A stretch of DNA of 38,501 nucleotides, from contig SVDS01000014.1 of assembly GCA_015057715.1 (NCBI GenBank), positions 1-38,501 on the forward strand, given 5' to 3'. Each line of letters begins with the position of its first letter. Positions within the stretch are counted from its first letter, which is position 1. The notes beneath the pieces are model-generated. The model made no database searches and was not told the DNA's origin. It saw only the letters and a list, made by a program, of their open reading frames with translations. The stretch is from Paenibacillaceae bacterium (GTDB lineage: Bacteria; Bacillota; Clostridia; Lachnospirales; Lachnospiraceae). This document shows, piece by piece, positions 26,966-34,218 of this stretch. Position numbers and translations under genes: made by a program.

Positions 26966-26986
26966 TCTGTCAGTTTATGATAAAAT
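26957..26986 (+). promoter_or_regulatory. Promoter for the rhomboid gene
   Basis: TTTACA (26957-26962) overlaps the end of the FHA gene; after 18 bases comes TAAAAT (26981-26986) with an extended TG. It suggests a new transcript starts here. Confidence 0.5.
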
Positions 26987-27017
26987 AAGCATATTATAGT
27001 TCAGAAGGAGCGCTTCA

Positions 27018-27626
27018 ATGGATGAATTTAGCAGGCGCAAGAAGGCCTTTGTAAATATTGGTCTCATTGCGGTGAATGTCATTTATTTTCTATACCTGGA
27101 GATGAATGGATCTACCGAGGATACCCAGTTTATGGTTTCCCATGGGGCTATGTATGCGCCGCTGGTTATTGAAAGAGGGGAGTATTACAGGTTAATTACT
27201 TCCACATTCATGCATTTTGGAATAAATCATATTATGAACAACATGCTGATTCTGTTCATTCTGGGAGATAATCTGGAACGTGCACTGGGTCATATTAAAT
27301 ACCTGTTTTTTTATTTGATCTGTGGTGTGGGAGCGAATGTTGCTTCCATGATTATAAATCTGTCCGGATATAGAAATGTGGTTTCCGCTGGCGCTTCCGG
27401 TGCCATTTTCGGAGTAATCGGCGGTCTTTTATATGCCGTAGCAGTTAATCGTGGGCAATTGGAAGACCTAAGCACCCGCCAGTTGGTTGTGGTAATTTTA
27501 TGCTCTCTTTATTTTGGCTTTACCAGCACAGGTGTTGACAACGCTGCCCATATTGGAGGTCTTATAATAGGCATTATAATGGGAGTTGTGTTATATCGCA
27601 GACCCAGGAACGGTCGCAGCCGGTAG
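27018..27626 (+). CDS. Rhomboid-family intramembrane serine protease
   Basis: A 202-residue membrane protein with six hydrophobic segments. The catalytic dyad is Ser127 in GASGAIFG and His178 in DNAAHIGG. The conserved HxxxN of helix 2 is seen as HFGIN followed by HIMNN (66-75). Rhomboids cleave transmembrane helices of client proteins within the bilayer. AGAAGGAG precedes the ATG. It lies next to the pilus block but appears to have its own promoter, so a role in processing pilus proteins would be speculative. Confidence 0.92.
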   Translation: MDEFSRRKKAFVNIGLIAVNVIYFLYLEMNGSTEDTQFMVSHGAMYAPLVIERGEYYRLITSTFMHFGINHIMNNMLILFILGDNLERALGHIKYLFFYLICGVGANVASMIINLSGYRNVVSAGASGAIFGVIGGLLYAVAVNRGQLEDLSTRQLVVVILCSLYFGFTSTGVDNAAHIGGLIIGIIMGVVLYRRPRNGRSR

Positions 27627-27658
27627 TTATGGAAAAAATGCTGGAAGGAGGTGAGTGT

Positions 27659-28075
27659 GTGAGAGAAGATGACTGCATTTTCTGTAAAATTGCAAATGGG
27701 GGTATTCCCTCTGAGACAATTTATGAGGATGACATGTTTCGTGTAATTTTGGATTTAGGACCAGCTTCCAAAGGGCATGCCCTGATTCTTCCCAAGCAGC
27801 ATTACAGAGATATCTGTGATCTGGATGAAGAAACGGCAGCAAAGGTCCTTCCATTGGCAGCAAAAATAGGAGTCGCCATGAAAAAGGCGCTGGGATGCTC
27901 CGGGTTCAATGTAGTGCAGAATAATGGAAAAGAGGCGGGCCAGACGGTTTTTCATTTTCACGTGCATTTGATTCCCCGTTACGAGGAAGGCCCTGTTATG
28001 GTTTCTTGGTTGCCGGGTAAGGTAAGTCCGGAAGAACTAGCACAGACAGGAGCCGCCATCAGGAGCGCCCTGTAA
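27659..28075 (+). CDS. HIT-family nucleotide hydrolase
   Basis: A 138-residue histidine-triad protein. CIFCKIANGGIPSE is at the N-terminus, LVLPKQHY-like LILPKQHYRDI follows, and the triad is HFHVHLIPR. Members hydrolyse purine nucleoside phosphoramidates or related AMP conjugates. I chose the GTG at 27659 because GGAGG lies 7 bases upstream and the protein then begins just before the conserved DCIFC; the ATG at 27629 would add ten residues that contain the ribosome site itself. It follows the rhomboid gene closely and probably shares its transcript. Confidence 0.92.
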   Translation: MREDDCIFCKIANGGIPSETIYEDDMFRVILDLGPASKGHALILPKQHYRDICDLDEETAAKVLPLAAKIGVAMKKALGCSGFNVVQNNGKEAGQTVFHFHVHLIPRYEEGPVMVSWLPGKVSPEELAQTGAAIRSAL

Positions 28076-28092
28076 TCAGAGGGGCATATGAT

Positions 28093-28638
28093 ATGAGCAT
28101 ACATGAAGATGAAAATCTGCTGCTGCAGTCCATATATGGTAAATATCAGGGGCTGTTGCGACGAATAGCTAAAACACTGAATGTACCGGATCTGGAACTT
28201 GATGATGTGGTACAGGAGACATTTATTTCTTATTTTGAGAATTATTCATTAACCTGGTCAGACACGCGGAAAAAAAGCATGTTGATCAAAATATTAAAAC
28301 GCAAATGCATAGACTCTCTTCGCAAAAATGGTCATTATGAGAAAGTAAGTCTTGATGAGGAAGATGCCTCAAACGAGATGGCGATGCTCGCAAGGTATGT
28401 GGTAACGGATCCTCTTGAGGTAGTTCTTGGGGAAGAGTCTGTTTTAAAAATCACCAGTGAGATTTCCAATATGAGAGATGAGTGGAAGGAGATGGCTGTA
28501 CTATATTTTCTGGAACAGCTGACGATTCCGGAGATCTGTGAGAAGCTAGAAATTCCGGGAACGGTGTGCCGTTCCCGGATCTATCGGACAAGAGTCTGCT
28601 TAAAGAATATACTCGGTCCAAATTATAATACTGATTAA
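28093..28638 (+). CDS. ECF-like sigma-70 family factor
   Basis: A 181-residue RNA polymerase sigma factor with region 2 (LELDDVVQETFISYFENY, about 35-52) and region 4 (helix-turn-helix LTIPEICEKLEIPGTVCRSRIYR, about 145-165, here shown over its key part). AGAGGGG lies 8 bases before the ATG. No typical zinc-finger anti-sigma gene is adjacent. A short orphan ORF at 29818, beyond murG, is a possible degenerate partner. The gene ends tail-to-tail with murG, overlapping by 4 bases, with no terminator visible between them. Target promoters are unknown. Confidence 0.85.
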   Translation: MSIHEDENLLLQSIYGKYQGLLRRIAKTLNVPDLELDDVVQETFISYFENYSLTWSDTRKKSMLIKILKRKCIDSLRKNGHYEKVSLDEEDASNEMAMLARYVVTDPLEVVLGEESVLKITSEISNMRDEWKEMAVLYFLEQLTIPEICEKLEIPGTVCRSRIYRTRVCLKNILGPNYNTD

Positions 28639-29705
28639 TTTTTGGTAACCAGGTTCTCTATCATTTCTATAATTGTATTAACAGCATCATGAAGTTCACT
28701 GCTTTCCATTTTTGAAAGATAGGTCTGACGGTTAGCAAAGGTATCTGTAATGGCCTGCAGTAAGGTGTCTCCATTTAAGCTTTCTTCTTCCAGAAGATAA
28801 CTGAATCCCTGTTTTGAAAAAGATTTGGCATTTAAAATCTGATCACCTCTGCTGGCAGCAGCGGAAAGGGGAATCAGAATATTAAGTTTTCTCAGTGCCA
28901 GTATTTCACAGATTGCGTTGGCACCAGCTCTGGAAATCATTAAGTCAGCAGCAGCAAAAAGATGTTTCAAAGGGGCATCTACATATTCGTACTGTACATA
29001 TCCATGGACACCAGCAAGGCTTTCATCCAGATTGCCCTTTCCGCAGATATGTATGATCTGGTAATTGTTTAATAGTTTTGGAAGGATGCCCCTTATAGCG
29101 TTGTTGACGGTTACAGAACCAAGGCTGCCTCCGATGATCAGTATAACGGGCTTATTATCGCTTAGCCTGGCATACTTTAATCCGGTCATCCGGTCGCCCT
29201 CTAAGAGTTCTTTCCGAATGGGGGAACCGGTTAGTATTGCCTTATTTTTCGGTAGATAGCTGAGTGTTTCCGGAAAATTACAGCAGACACGGGTTGCTGC
29301 CGGAATGCAGATCCGGTTGGCAAGGCCGGGAGTCATGTCTGATTCATGTATGATTACCGGTATTTTTAAATGCTTTGCAGCTAACACTACAGGAACGGCA
29401 ACAAAGCCGCCTTTGGAAAATACGATATCAGGTTTGTAGCTTTTAATCAGTTTAAGCGCTTCTCCAAATCCCTTTATTACACGGAAAGGATCCGTAAAGT
29501 TTTTGATGTCAAAATATCTTCGGAATTTACCTGTTGAGATACCGCTATATGGGATCTGAGCATTCTCGATCAATTTTCGTTCAATTCCCTGATAGGAACC
29601 GATGTAACGAATCTCGTAGTTTTTTTCTTTAAGTGAAGGAATCAAAGCCAGGTTCGGGGTAACATGACCGGCAGTACCGCCGCCAGTTAATATTATTTTT
29701 TTCAT
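28635..29705 (-). CDS. murG: MurG, lipid II-forming GlcNAc transferase
   Basis: Transfers GlcNAc from UDP-GlcNAc to lipid I at the inner face of the membrane, making lipid II for peptidoglycan. In about 356 residues the glycine-rich loop ILTGGGTAGHVTPN is near the N-terminus, then SKGGFVAVPVVLAA, VIHESDMTPGLANR, IIGGSLGSVTVN and the donor-site stretch MISRAGANAICEILA. The ATG at 29705 is supported by GGGAGG 10 bases upstream; the TTG at 29723 would put that site inside the gene. It lies outside any division/cell-wall (dcw) cluster, as a lone gene. Confidence 0.95.
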   Translation of the reverse strand: MKKIILTGGGTAGHVTPNLALIPSLKEKNYEIRYIGSYQGIERKLIENAQIPYSGISTGKFRRYFDIKNFTDPFRVIKGFGEALKLIKSYKPDIVFSKGGFVAVPVVLAAKHLKIPVIIHESDMTPGLANRICIPAATRVCCNFPETLSYLPKNKAILTGSPIRKELLEGDRMTGLKYARLSDNKPVILIIGGSLGSVTVNNAIRGILPKLLNNYQIIHICGKGNLDESLAGVHGYVQYEYVDAPLKHLFAAADLMISRAGANAICEILALRKLNILIPLSAAASRGDQILNAKSFSKQGFSYLLEEESLNGDTLLQAITDTFANRQTYLSKMESSELHDAVNTIIEMIENLVTKN

Positions 29706-29735
29706 AGAAAAGCTGCCTCCCAAATTCGATATACT

Positions 29736-29766
29736 ATTATAGTAAACGTTAGTGGTAAAAAGTCAA
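29736..29766 (-). promoter_or_regulatory. Possible murG promoter
   Basis: On the minus strand TTGACT (29766-29761) and TATAAT (29741-29736) are good elements, but the 19-base spacer is long. Confidence 0.45.
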
Positions 29767-29817
29767 CCCCAAAGCGTATGAGAACCAAAGGATAACCAAA
29801 CATAAAGAGGTATAGAC

Positions 29818-30117
29818 GTGGAGCAGAAGAAAGATTTCATCAATAAGTGTTCCATCTTTTATTTGTTTCATACAAATCATAATTCAAGAGAAAATCTGGA
29901 AGCCCGTTTGCTTGATTATATGCAGAAACACCCGGAATTAACACCGTCTGTGCCTGCGCCTCCGCCAGATGAATTCCAAAAGATTATGGCAGAGTTTAAT
30001 AAAAGGGGATCCAAGACGATTGTAAGAAAGCAGCTGAAAATACTGCATTACTATAATATCGTCATTCACTTCTTTCAAAAGATTGTCTTTATTTTTGAGA
30101 GCAGGATTTTGAAATAA
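29818..30117 (+). CDS. Hypothetical 99-residue protein, possibly truncated
   Basis: I do not recognise this protein with confidence. It begins at GTG with AGAGGTATAGAC upstream and reads as a helical N-terminus, a Pro-rich linker (SVPAPPPDEFQKIMAEF, about 44-60), a basic stretch and one hydrophobic segment near the end (about 80-94). The pattern recalls the cytoplasmic part of small membrane proteins found next to sigma factors in Lachnospiraceae, cut off at the membrane segment. No other frame continues the coding sequence after 30117. It could be real, or the remnant of a longer gene. Confidence 0.45.
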   Translation: MEQKKDFINKCSIFYLFHTNHNSRENLEARLLDYMQKHPELTPSVPAPPPDEFQKIMAEFNKRGSKTIVRKQLKILHYYNIVIHFFQKIVFIFESRILK

Positions 30118-30170
30118 ATGCAAAGAATGAAACGGAAGCAGTCGGAATAGATTATAATAATTAACGGATA

Positions 30171-30710
30171 GTGAGTAAAACTATGGGATTTTTATTATTT
30201 CTCTCTGAGGCTGCGGTTCCGCTGATCATTTTTTATATTGTTGGATTTGGCATTTTATCAAAGCGTCCGGTGTTTGATGATTTTTTAAACGGCGCAAAAG
30301 ATGGCATGAAAACGGTTGCGGGCATTATGCCTACACTGATTGGCCTGATGACAGCGGTAGGAGTACTTAGAGCATCCGGGTTTTTGGATTTTCTGGCAAA
30401 GCTGCTTACAAAACCCGCATCTTATTTATTTCTTCCGGCACCAGTTGTGCCGGTTATTTTAGTTCGGCTGGTCTCCAATTCGGCGGCCATCGGGCTTGTT
30501 TTGGATATCTTTAAAAAATATGGTACCGATTCTTATATTGGATTTATGACTTCTGTATTAATGAGTTGTACTGAGACATTATTTTACTGCCTCAGTGTTT
30601 ATTTTGGTACTGTTAAAATCAGAAAAACCAGATATACTCTTGGGGGAGCCTTAACAGCAACTGTTGCTGGTATTGCAGCCAGTGTATTTTTAAGCCGGTT
30701 TTTGGTATAA
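30171..30710 (+). CDS. spmB: Spore maturation protein B
   Basis: A 179-residue membrane protein of the Gate/nucleoside-recognition type. Family stretches include KDGMKTVAGIMPTLIGLMTAVG, seen here over residues 43-64, then LVSNSAAIGLVLDIFKKYG and SCTETLFYCLSVYFG. SpmA and SpmB act in spore-core dehydration and heat resistance. The usual partner spmA is not adjacent; the preceding gene is the 99-residue orphan. The start is GTG at 30171 or ATG at 30183, neither with a strong ribosome site. Confidence 0.9.
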   Translation: MSKTMGFLLFLSEAAVPLIIFYIVGFGILSKRPVFDDFLNGAKDGMKTVAGIMPTLIGLMTAVGVLRASGFLDFLAKLLTKPASYLFLPAPVVPVILVRLVSNSAAIGLVLDIFKKYGTDSYIGFMTSVLMSCTETLFYCLSVYFGTVKIRKTRYTLGGALTATVAGIAASVFLSRFLV

Positions 30711-30758
30711 AAGGAAATTAATCATTTTGATTTAAGAATTTCATAAGAATTCAGGTGG

Positions 30759-30794
30759 TTGTCTTCGTATACATAATCATGTATAATTACGAAG
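30759..30794 (+). promoter_or_regulatory. marR promoter with embedded inverted repeats
   Basis: TTGTCT (30759-30764), 17 bases, TATAAT (30782-30787) with an extended TG. An outer repeat CTTCGTA/TACGAAG (30763-30769, 30788-30794) and an inner repeat TACAT/ATGTA (30770-30783) span the spacer and the -10, the classic layout of a repressor operator. The MarR protein encoded downstream is the likely ligand. Confidence 0.65.
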
Positions 30795-30831
30795 AAGCTT
30801 TTATTGTCATATAGATTTGAAGGGGATAAAC

Positions 30832-31266
30832 GTGGATACTTACGGAACTCTTAACGAAGTACTGGTAAGGCTGTTTCGAGACGTAATGGATATCGAACAG
30901 CAGGCTATCATTACACAGGAATTTAATAATATCACCAATAATGATATGCATGTGATTGAGGCGATCGGAGTCGGAGAACCTAAGAATATGTCCGCAATAG
31001 CCAGAGAATTGTCTGTCACAGTGGGGACATTGACCATAGCCATGAACAGTCTTGTAAAAAAAGGTTATGTTACCCGCCAAAGGGGAGAAGAAGACCGGCG
31101 CGTTGTTTATATTTCTCTTTCAGATAAAGGAAAACAAGCCTATGAACATCATGCTACATTTCATCGGGAGATGATAGCCGGAATGATAGAAGGGCTAAGC
31201 GAGAATGAGGTAGAAGTTTTAATCAAAGTTCTGACCAAACTGAATAAGTGGTTTCGAAGTCTTTAA
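30832..31266 (+). CDS. MarR-family transcriptional regulator
   Basis: A 144-residue winged-helix regulator. The helix-turn-helix is MSAIARELSVTVGTLTIAMN (about 53-72 of the short form) and the wing is RQRGEEDRRVVYISLSDKG. The opening DTYGTLNEVLVRLFRDVMDIEQ recalls the clostridial FabT-like regulators of fatty acid genes, but no fab genes are nearby. GTG at 30832 has AAGGGG 6 bases upstream; the TTG at 30817 would include that site in the gene. The promoter just upstream holds nested inverted repeats, so autorepression is likely. Confidence 0.88.
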   Translation: MDTYGTLNEVLVRLFRDVMDIEQQAIITQEFNNITNNDMHVIEAIGVGEPKNMSAIARELSVTVGTLTIAMNSLVKKGYVTRQRGEEDRRVVYISLSDKGKQAYEHHATFHREMIAGMIEGLSENEVEVLIKVLTKLNKWFRSL

Positions 31267-31293
31267 CAGAATTAAAGGAGGCAATACGCATTT

Positions 31294-31830
31294 ATGAAAA
31301 AAATTATTTTATATTTAGTGAGCGCTATGCTGATGGTATCCCTGGCTGCCTGTACACCAACCCAGCCAAAGATGGAGACAACAGCACCTGATCCACAGGT
31401 AATGGCATCAACAGGAGGCGCCAGTGATAAAGTTCCTGACCCTAATGCAGAACCCATGGAGATTATTTCTGTATACAGTAAGAATGAAAATAAGACAGGT
31501 TTAAATCAGGCGATGGATGCAGTGGACAAGCTGACTGCGGATGCAATTGTAAGCAAACTCATAGAATACGGCGTATTAGAGGATGGTACAAAGGTTCTGA
31601 AATATGATTCAGCTGATGGAATTGGTACGTTGGATTTATCTGCAGTTCCACAAAGCGGTTCTGGTGATGACAGACTTACCATTACAGCCATTGGCAACAC
31701 CTTTGTAGAGAACTTTGAACTGGATAAATTAAAACTTCTGGTGAACGGCAAAAATTATTCCAGCAAATCTATCAAACTGGGCGACAATGATTATCTGGAA
31801 TATGTAAAGAATTATAAGGAAATAAAATAA
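31294..31830 (+). CDS. GerMN-like lipoprotein
   Basis: A 178-residue exported lipoprotein. The signal peptide MKKIILYLVSAMLMVSLAAC ends at lipidated Cys20, followed by a Pro/Thr/Ser-rich linker to about residue 50. The folded part (about 55-165) has KLTADAIVSKLIEYGVLEDG, LDLSAVP and GNTFVENFELDKLKLLVNG, a pattern like GerMN domains of sporulation and germination proteins. It lies 27 bases after the marR gene and probably shares its transcript. AAAGGAGG lies 12 bases before the ATG, a long spacing. A very strong terminator follows at once. Confidence 0.72.
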   Translation: MKKIILYLVSAMLMVSLAACTPTQPKMETTAPDPQVMASTGGASDKVPDPNAEPMEIISVYSKNENKTGLNQAMDAVDKLTADAIVSKLIEYGVLEDGTKVLKYDSADGIGTLDLSAVPQSGSGDDRLTITAIGNTFVENFELDKLKLLVNGKNYSSKSIKLGDNDYLEYVKNYKEIK

Positions 31831-31874
31831 AAAACAGGCAAAAGCCAATGGATTTTATGGCTTTTGCCTGTTTT
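31831..31874. terminator. Bidirectional terminator between the GerMN-like and DUF885 genes
   Basis: A perfect 17-bp inverted repeat (31831-31847 with 31858-31874) with a 10-base loop, AAAA on one side and TTTT on the other. Confidence 0.95.
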
Positions 31875-31883
31875 ATTTTAATG

Positions 31884-33701
31884 TCAACTTCTAAGCTGTT
31901 TTGCCAGCCAGTTGCGGAAAGCAGGCTGAATTACTGAAAATGGAGCTGGCCCCACATCAAGCAAGAAAGTATGAAAGTCTTTTAAGTTAAAGTCATCCTT
32001 TAAGACTCTCTCCGCCGTGTTCCGCATTTCCATGATTTCCAGATAGCCTACGTAATACTCCATATAGTTGGTTGGATTTTCCACCAGACTATTATAGATG
32101 GAATCTGCGATATCGGTATTTTCCACGTTATAAAAGGTTCCAAGATATTTAGCGGTAGCTTCCTTATCCCAGCCTTCATAATTGACACAGATATCAAGGT
32201 AAGCATAAATTCCCAGCGTAATGGCTGTATTATGTGCCAGAAGCTTGCCAAGTTCTGGGTCCAGCCCGTTGTCTAATGTATAGGAATAATATTCCACATA
32301 GGTAGCCCATCCTTCGGAATAGCTTGAAAATGAAAGGATGCTCCTTAAATCATTTGGTTTTTTGCTTAGGAAGTATACGTTCTGATATAAATGTCCCGGA
32401 TATCCTTCGTGAGCCAGGGTAGTATAAAGGTCATCATTTTGAAAACGCGGGTTGTTGTTAATGTAAATAACATTATTCTGGTACTGGTCCAAAGGGGGCA
32501 CCAGATAAAAGGCAGGGCTTAAAGAGGATTCCAAAGCACTTGGCACATACTTAACTGTGTAGTTGCATGGTGGAAGCTCCGGAAAATCTTTAGTAATCTG
32601 AGATTTTAAAGATTCCAGGATTTCTTCGGGTTTTGTATACTTAAAGGAGTAGTGGTCCAGAGAGTCAATCACTTCCGGATGATCTTTCGTAATCTGTCCC
32701 AATGCCCTGATATCACTATTCATCTGTTTTTCAATGGCTTTTTTCAGGCTTTTAACTGAATCATAGGAGGTACCGGTATTGGAATGAACCAGATACTCAA
32801 AGTATTTTTTTCCGTCGGGATACCAGGAAAGACCTTTGTCATTGGTTCCGGTTCCCATTAAAGCAGTAATACCGCTTATTAAATTCTTATAGGCAGGAAC
32901 AAAATGTTCTTCCAGAACTTTAATATTCTGCTTCTTATATTCTGCTTTCTCCTCATCAGTTAAGTCTGTCAGGGAATCAATTCTTGTATTGAATGTTTCT
33001 GCTAGGAAGCTGTGATCCGGTTGTATTAAATAAGCTTCACAGGATTTTAAAACATGGTCAGCTGCAGCATCTGACATAAAAAGTCCTTCCTCTGATTTCT
33101 TCTTTTCGAATTCCATTATCTGCCCGTAATACTCGTCAATGGAAGACAGCAATGATAGATAATGGTCTACATCCGCTTTATTGTTGAACGTATACTCGGC
33201 AAAGAGAACAGGAAGCTGGGCCTGAATTCCTATGGTGGTGGTCAGCGGCTGGGCGTAGAGTTCCATTCCATCAGAACTTAATTCGGTATTAACGTAGGAA
33301 TACAGAATCTGATATGTAAGCCTCTGGTCGGCAGTCAGCTTCCGGGGGTTAAAGCTTTCCAGCTTTTTCTTAACCTCCTGAAGGTCTTTTGTACCCTGCT
33401 TCATCTTATCCAGAGAGAAATCTCCAAGAGTCAGAGGAACCGTATTAATTCCTCTGGAAGCAGGATCGGCAATACTGAAATGAAAACTGATGCCGGAATC
33501 GCTGATTTCATCCCGGAATAAGTCTGCAGTAAACTGATCGAATGCTTTCTGCATGGATATATCCTGGGCATGGTATTTTTCGTATTGGGCATTGGAAGGC
33601 GTTCCCGTCTGTCTTGGAGGTGGTGTACAGGCGCAAAACAGAGAGGCCGCCAAGACAATGGAAAGGATACGGCGTCCCTGCCTGATGATCATGTTTTTCA
33701 T
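31884..33701 (-). CDS. DUF885 lipoprotein, zinc peptidase-like
   Basis: A surface lipoprotein of about 605 residues. The signal peptide ends SLFCAC, giving lipidated Cys25 (or Cys23). The family metal motif HEGYPGH is at about 431-437, with SEGWATYVEYY at about 462-472 as the downstream conserved region. DUF885 proteins are predicted zinc carboxypeptidase-like enzymes; substrates here are unknown but likely extracellular peptides. The ATG at 33701 has GGAGG 8 bases upstream; the GTG at 33716 overlaps that site. Transcribed alone, away from metG. Confidence 0.88.
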   Translation of the reverse strand: MKNMIIRQGRRILSIVLAASLFCACTPPPRQTGTPSNAQYEKYHAQDISMQKAFDQFTADLFRDEISDSGISFHFSIADPASRGINTVPLTLGDFSLDKMKQGTKDLQEVKKKLESFNPRKLTADQRLTYQILYSYVNTELSSDGMELYAQPLTTTIGIQAQLPVLFAEYTFNNKADVDHYLSLLSSIDEYYGQIMEFEKKKSEEGLFMSDAAADHVLKSCEAYLIQPDHSFLAETFNTRIDSLTDLTDEEKAEYKKQNIKVLEEHFVPAYKNLISGITALMGTGTNDKGLSWYPDGKKYFEYLVHSNTGTSYDSVKSLKKAIEKQMNSDIRALGQITKDHPEVIDSLDHYSFKYTKPEEILESLKSQITKDFPELPPCNYTVKYVPSALESSLSPAFYLVPPLDQYQNNVIYINNNPRFQNDDLYTTLAHEGYPGHLYQNVYFLSKKPNDLRSILSFSSYSEGWATYVEYYSYTLDNGLDPELGKLLAHNTAITLGIYAYLDICVNYEGWDKEATAKYLGTFYNVENTDIADSIYNSLVENPTNYMEYYVGYLEIMEMRNTAERVLKDDFNLKDFHTFLLDVGPAPFSVIQPAFRNWLAKQLRS

Positions 33702-33789
33702 ATTAAGATCCTCCACAATTCACTAATATTATTTATATGTTTATAAGAAAAAAGTAATGACAAAAGGTCAGATCCTGAAACTTACCTGC

Positions 33790-33818
33790 TTGACAAACGG
33801 GAATGAAACTATTACACT
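33790..33818 (+). promoter_or_regulatory. metG promoter
   Basis: A perfect TTGACA (33790-33795), 17-base spacer and TACACT (33813-33818), directly before the T-box leader. In the remaining upstream part (33702-33789) I see only AT-rich sequence. Confidence 0.7.
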
Positions 33819-33825
33819 AGGGTTA

Positions 33826-34165
33826 CTGACAATTGATTCATTTGAGAATGCTGAGAAAAGAAGAGTAAGAAACCCGCCTCATGTACAGAGAATTCCGGTA
33901 GCTGAAAAGGAAGCCTGAGCGTATTTCCCAACATGGCCTTGGAGCAGCGAAGTTGAATTGGCTTGTAAGCCTTTAAATTTCGACGGTCACACCCGTTATC
34001 GTGTCAGACTGTTATTATATACCAAAAGCATCATTCTGGAAAGCTTTTGATTAGAACGCAGCCGGTGAGGTCTGTGTCGTAAGGCATGGATAAATTAAAG
34101 TGGTATCACGGGATAGTACCCCGTCTTTAAATTTCCTATGTGGATTTTTTAAGACGGGTTTTTCT
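33826..34165 (+). ncRNA. T-box riboswitch leader of metG
   Basis: A leader of about 340 bases that senses uncharged tRNA-Met. The T-box consensus appears as AAAGTGGTATCACG (34097-34110); its TGGT would pair with the ACCA end of tRNA. The specifier is most likely ATG at 33933-33935 within AACATGGCCTTGGAGC, matching the usual sequence on the 3' side of stem I. Stem I elements GAGAAAAGAAGAGTAAG and CAGAGA are also visible. The terminator pairs CCCGTCTT (34120-34127) with AAGACGGG (34151-34158) before a T-run. Low charged tRNA-Met would favour the antiterminator and metG expression. Confidence 0.9.
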
Positions 34166-34218
34166 TTGTTGGGAAATGATTCACCCTGCATCTCATTATA
34201 TTTCTGGAGGAAAAGATT

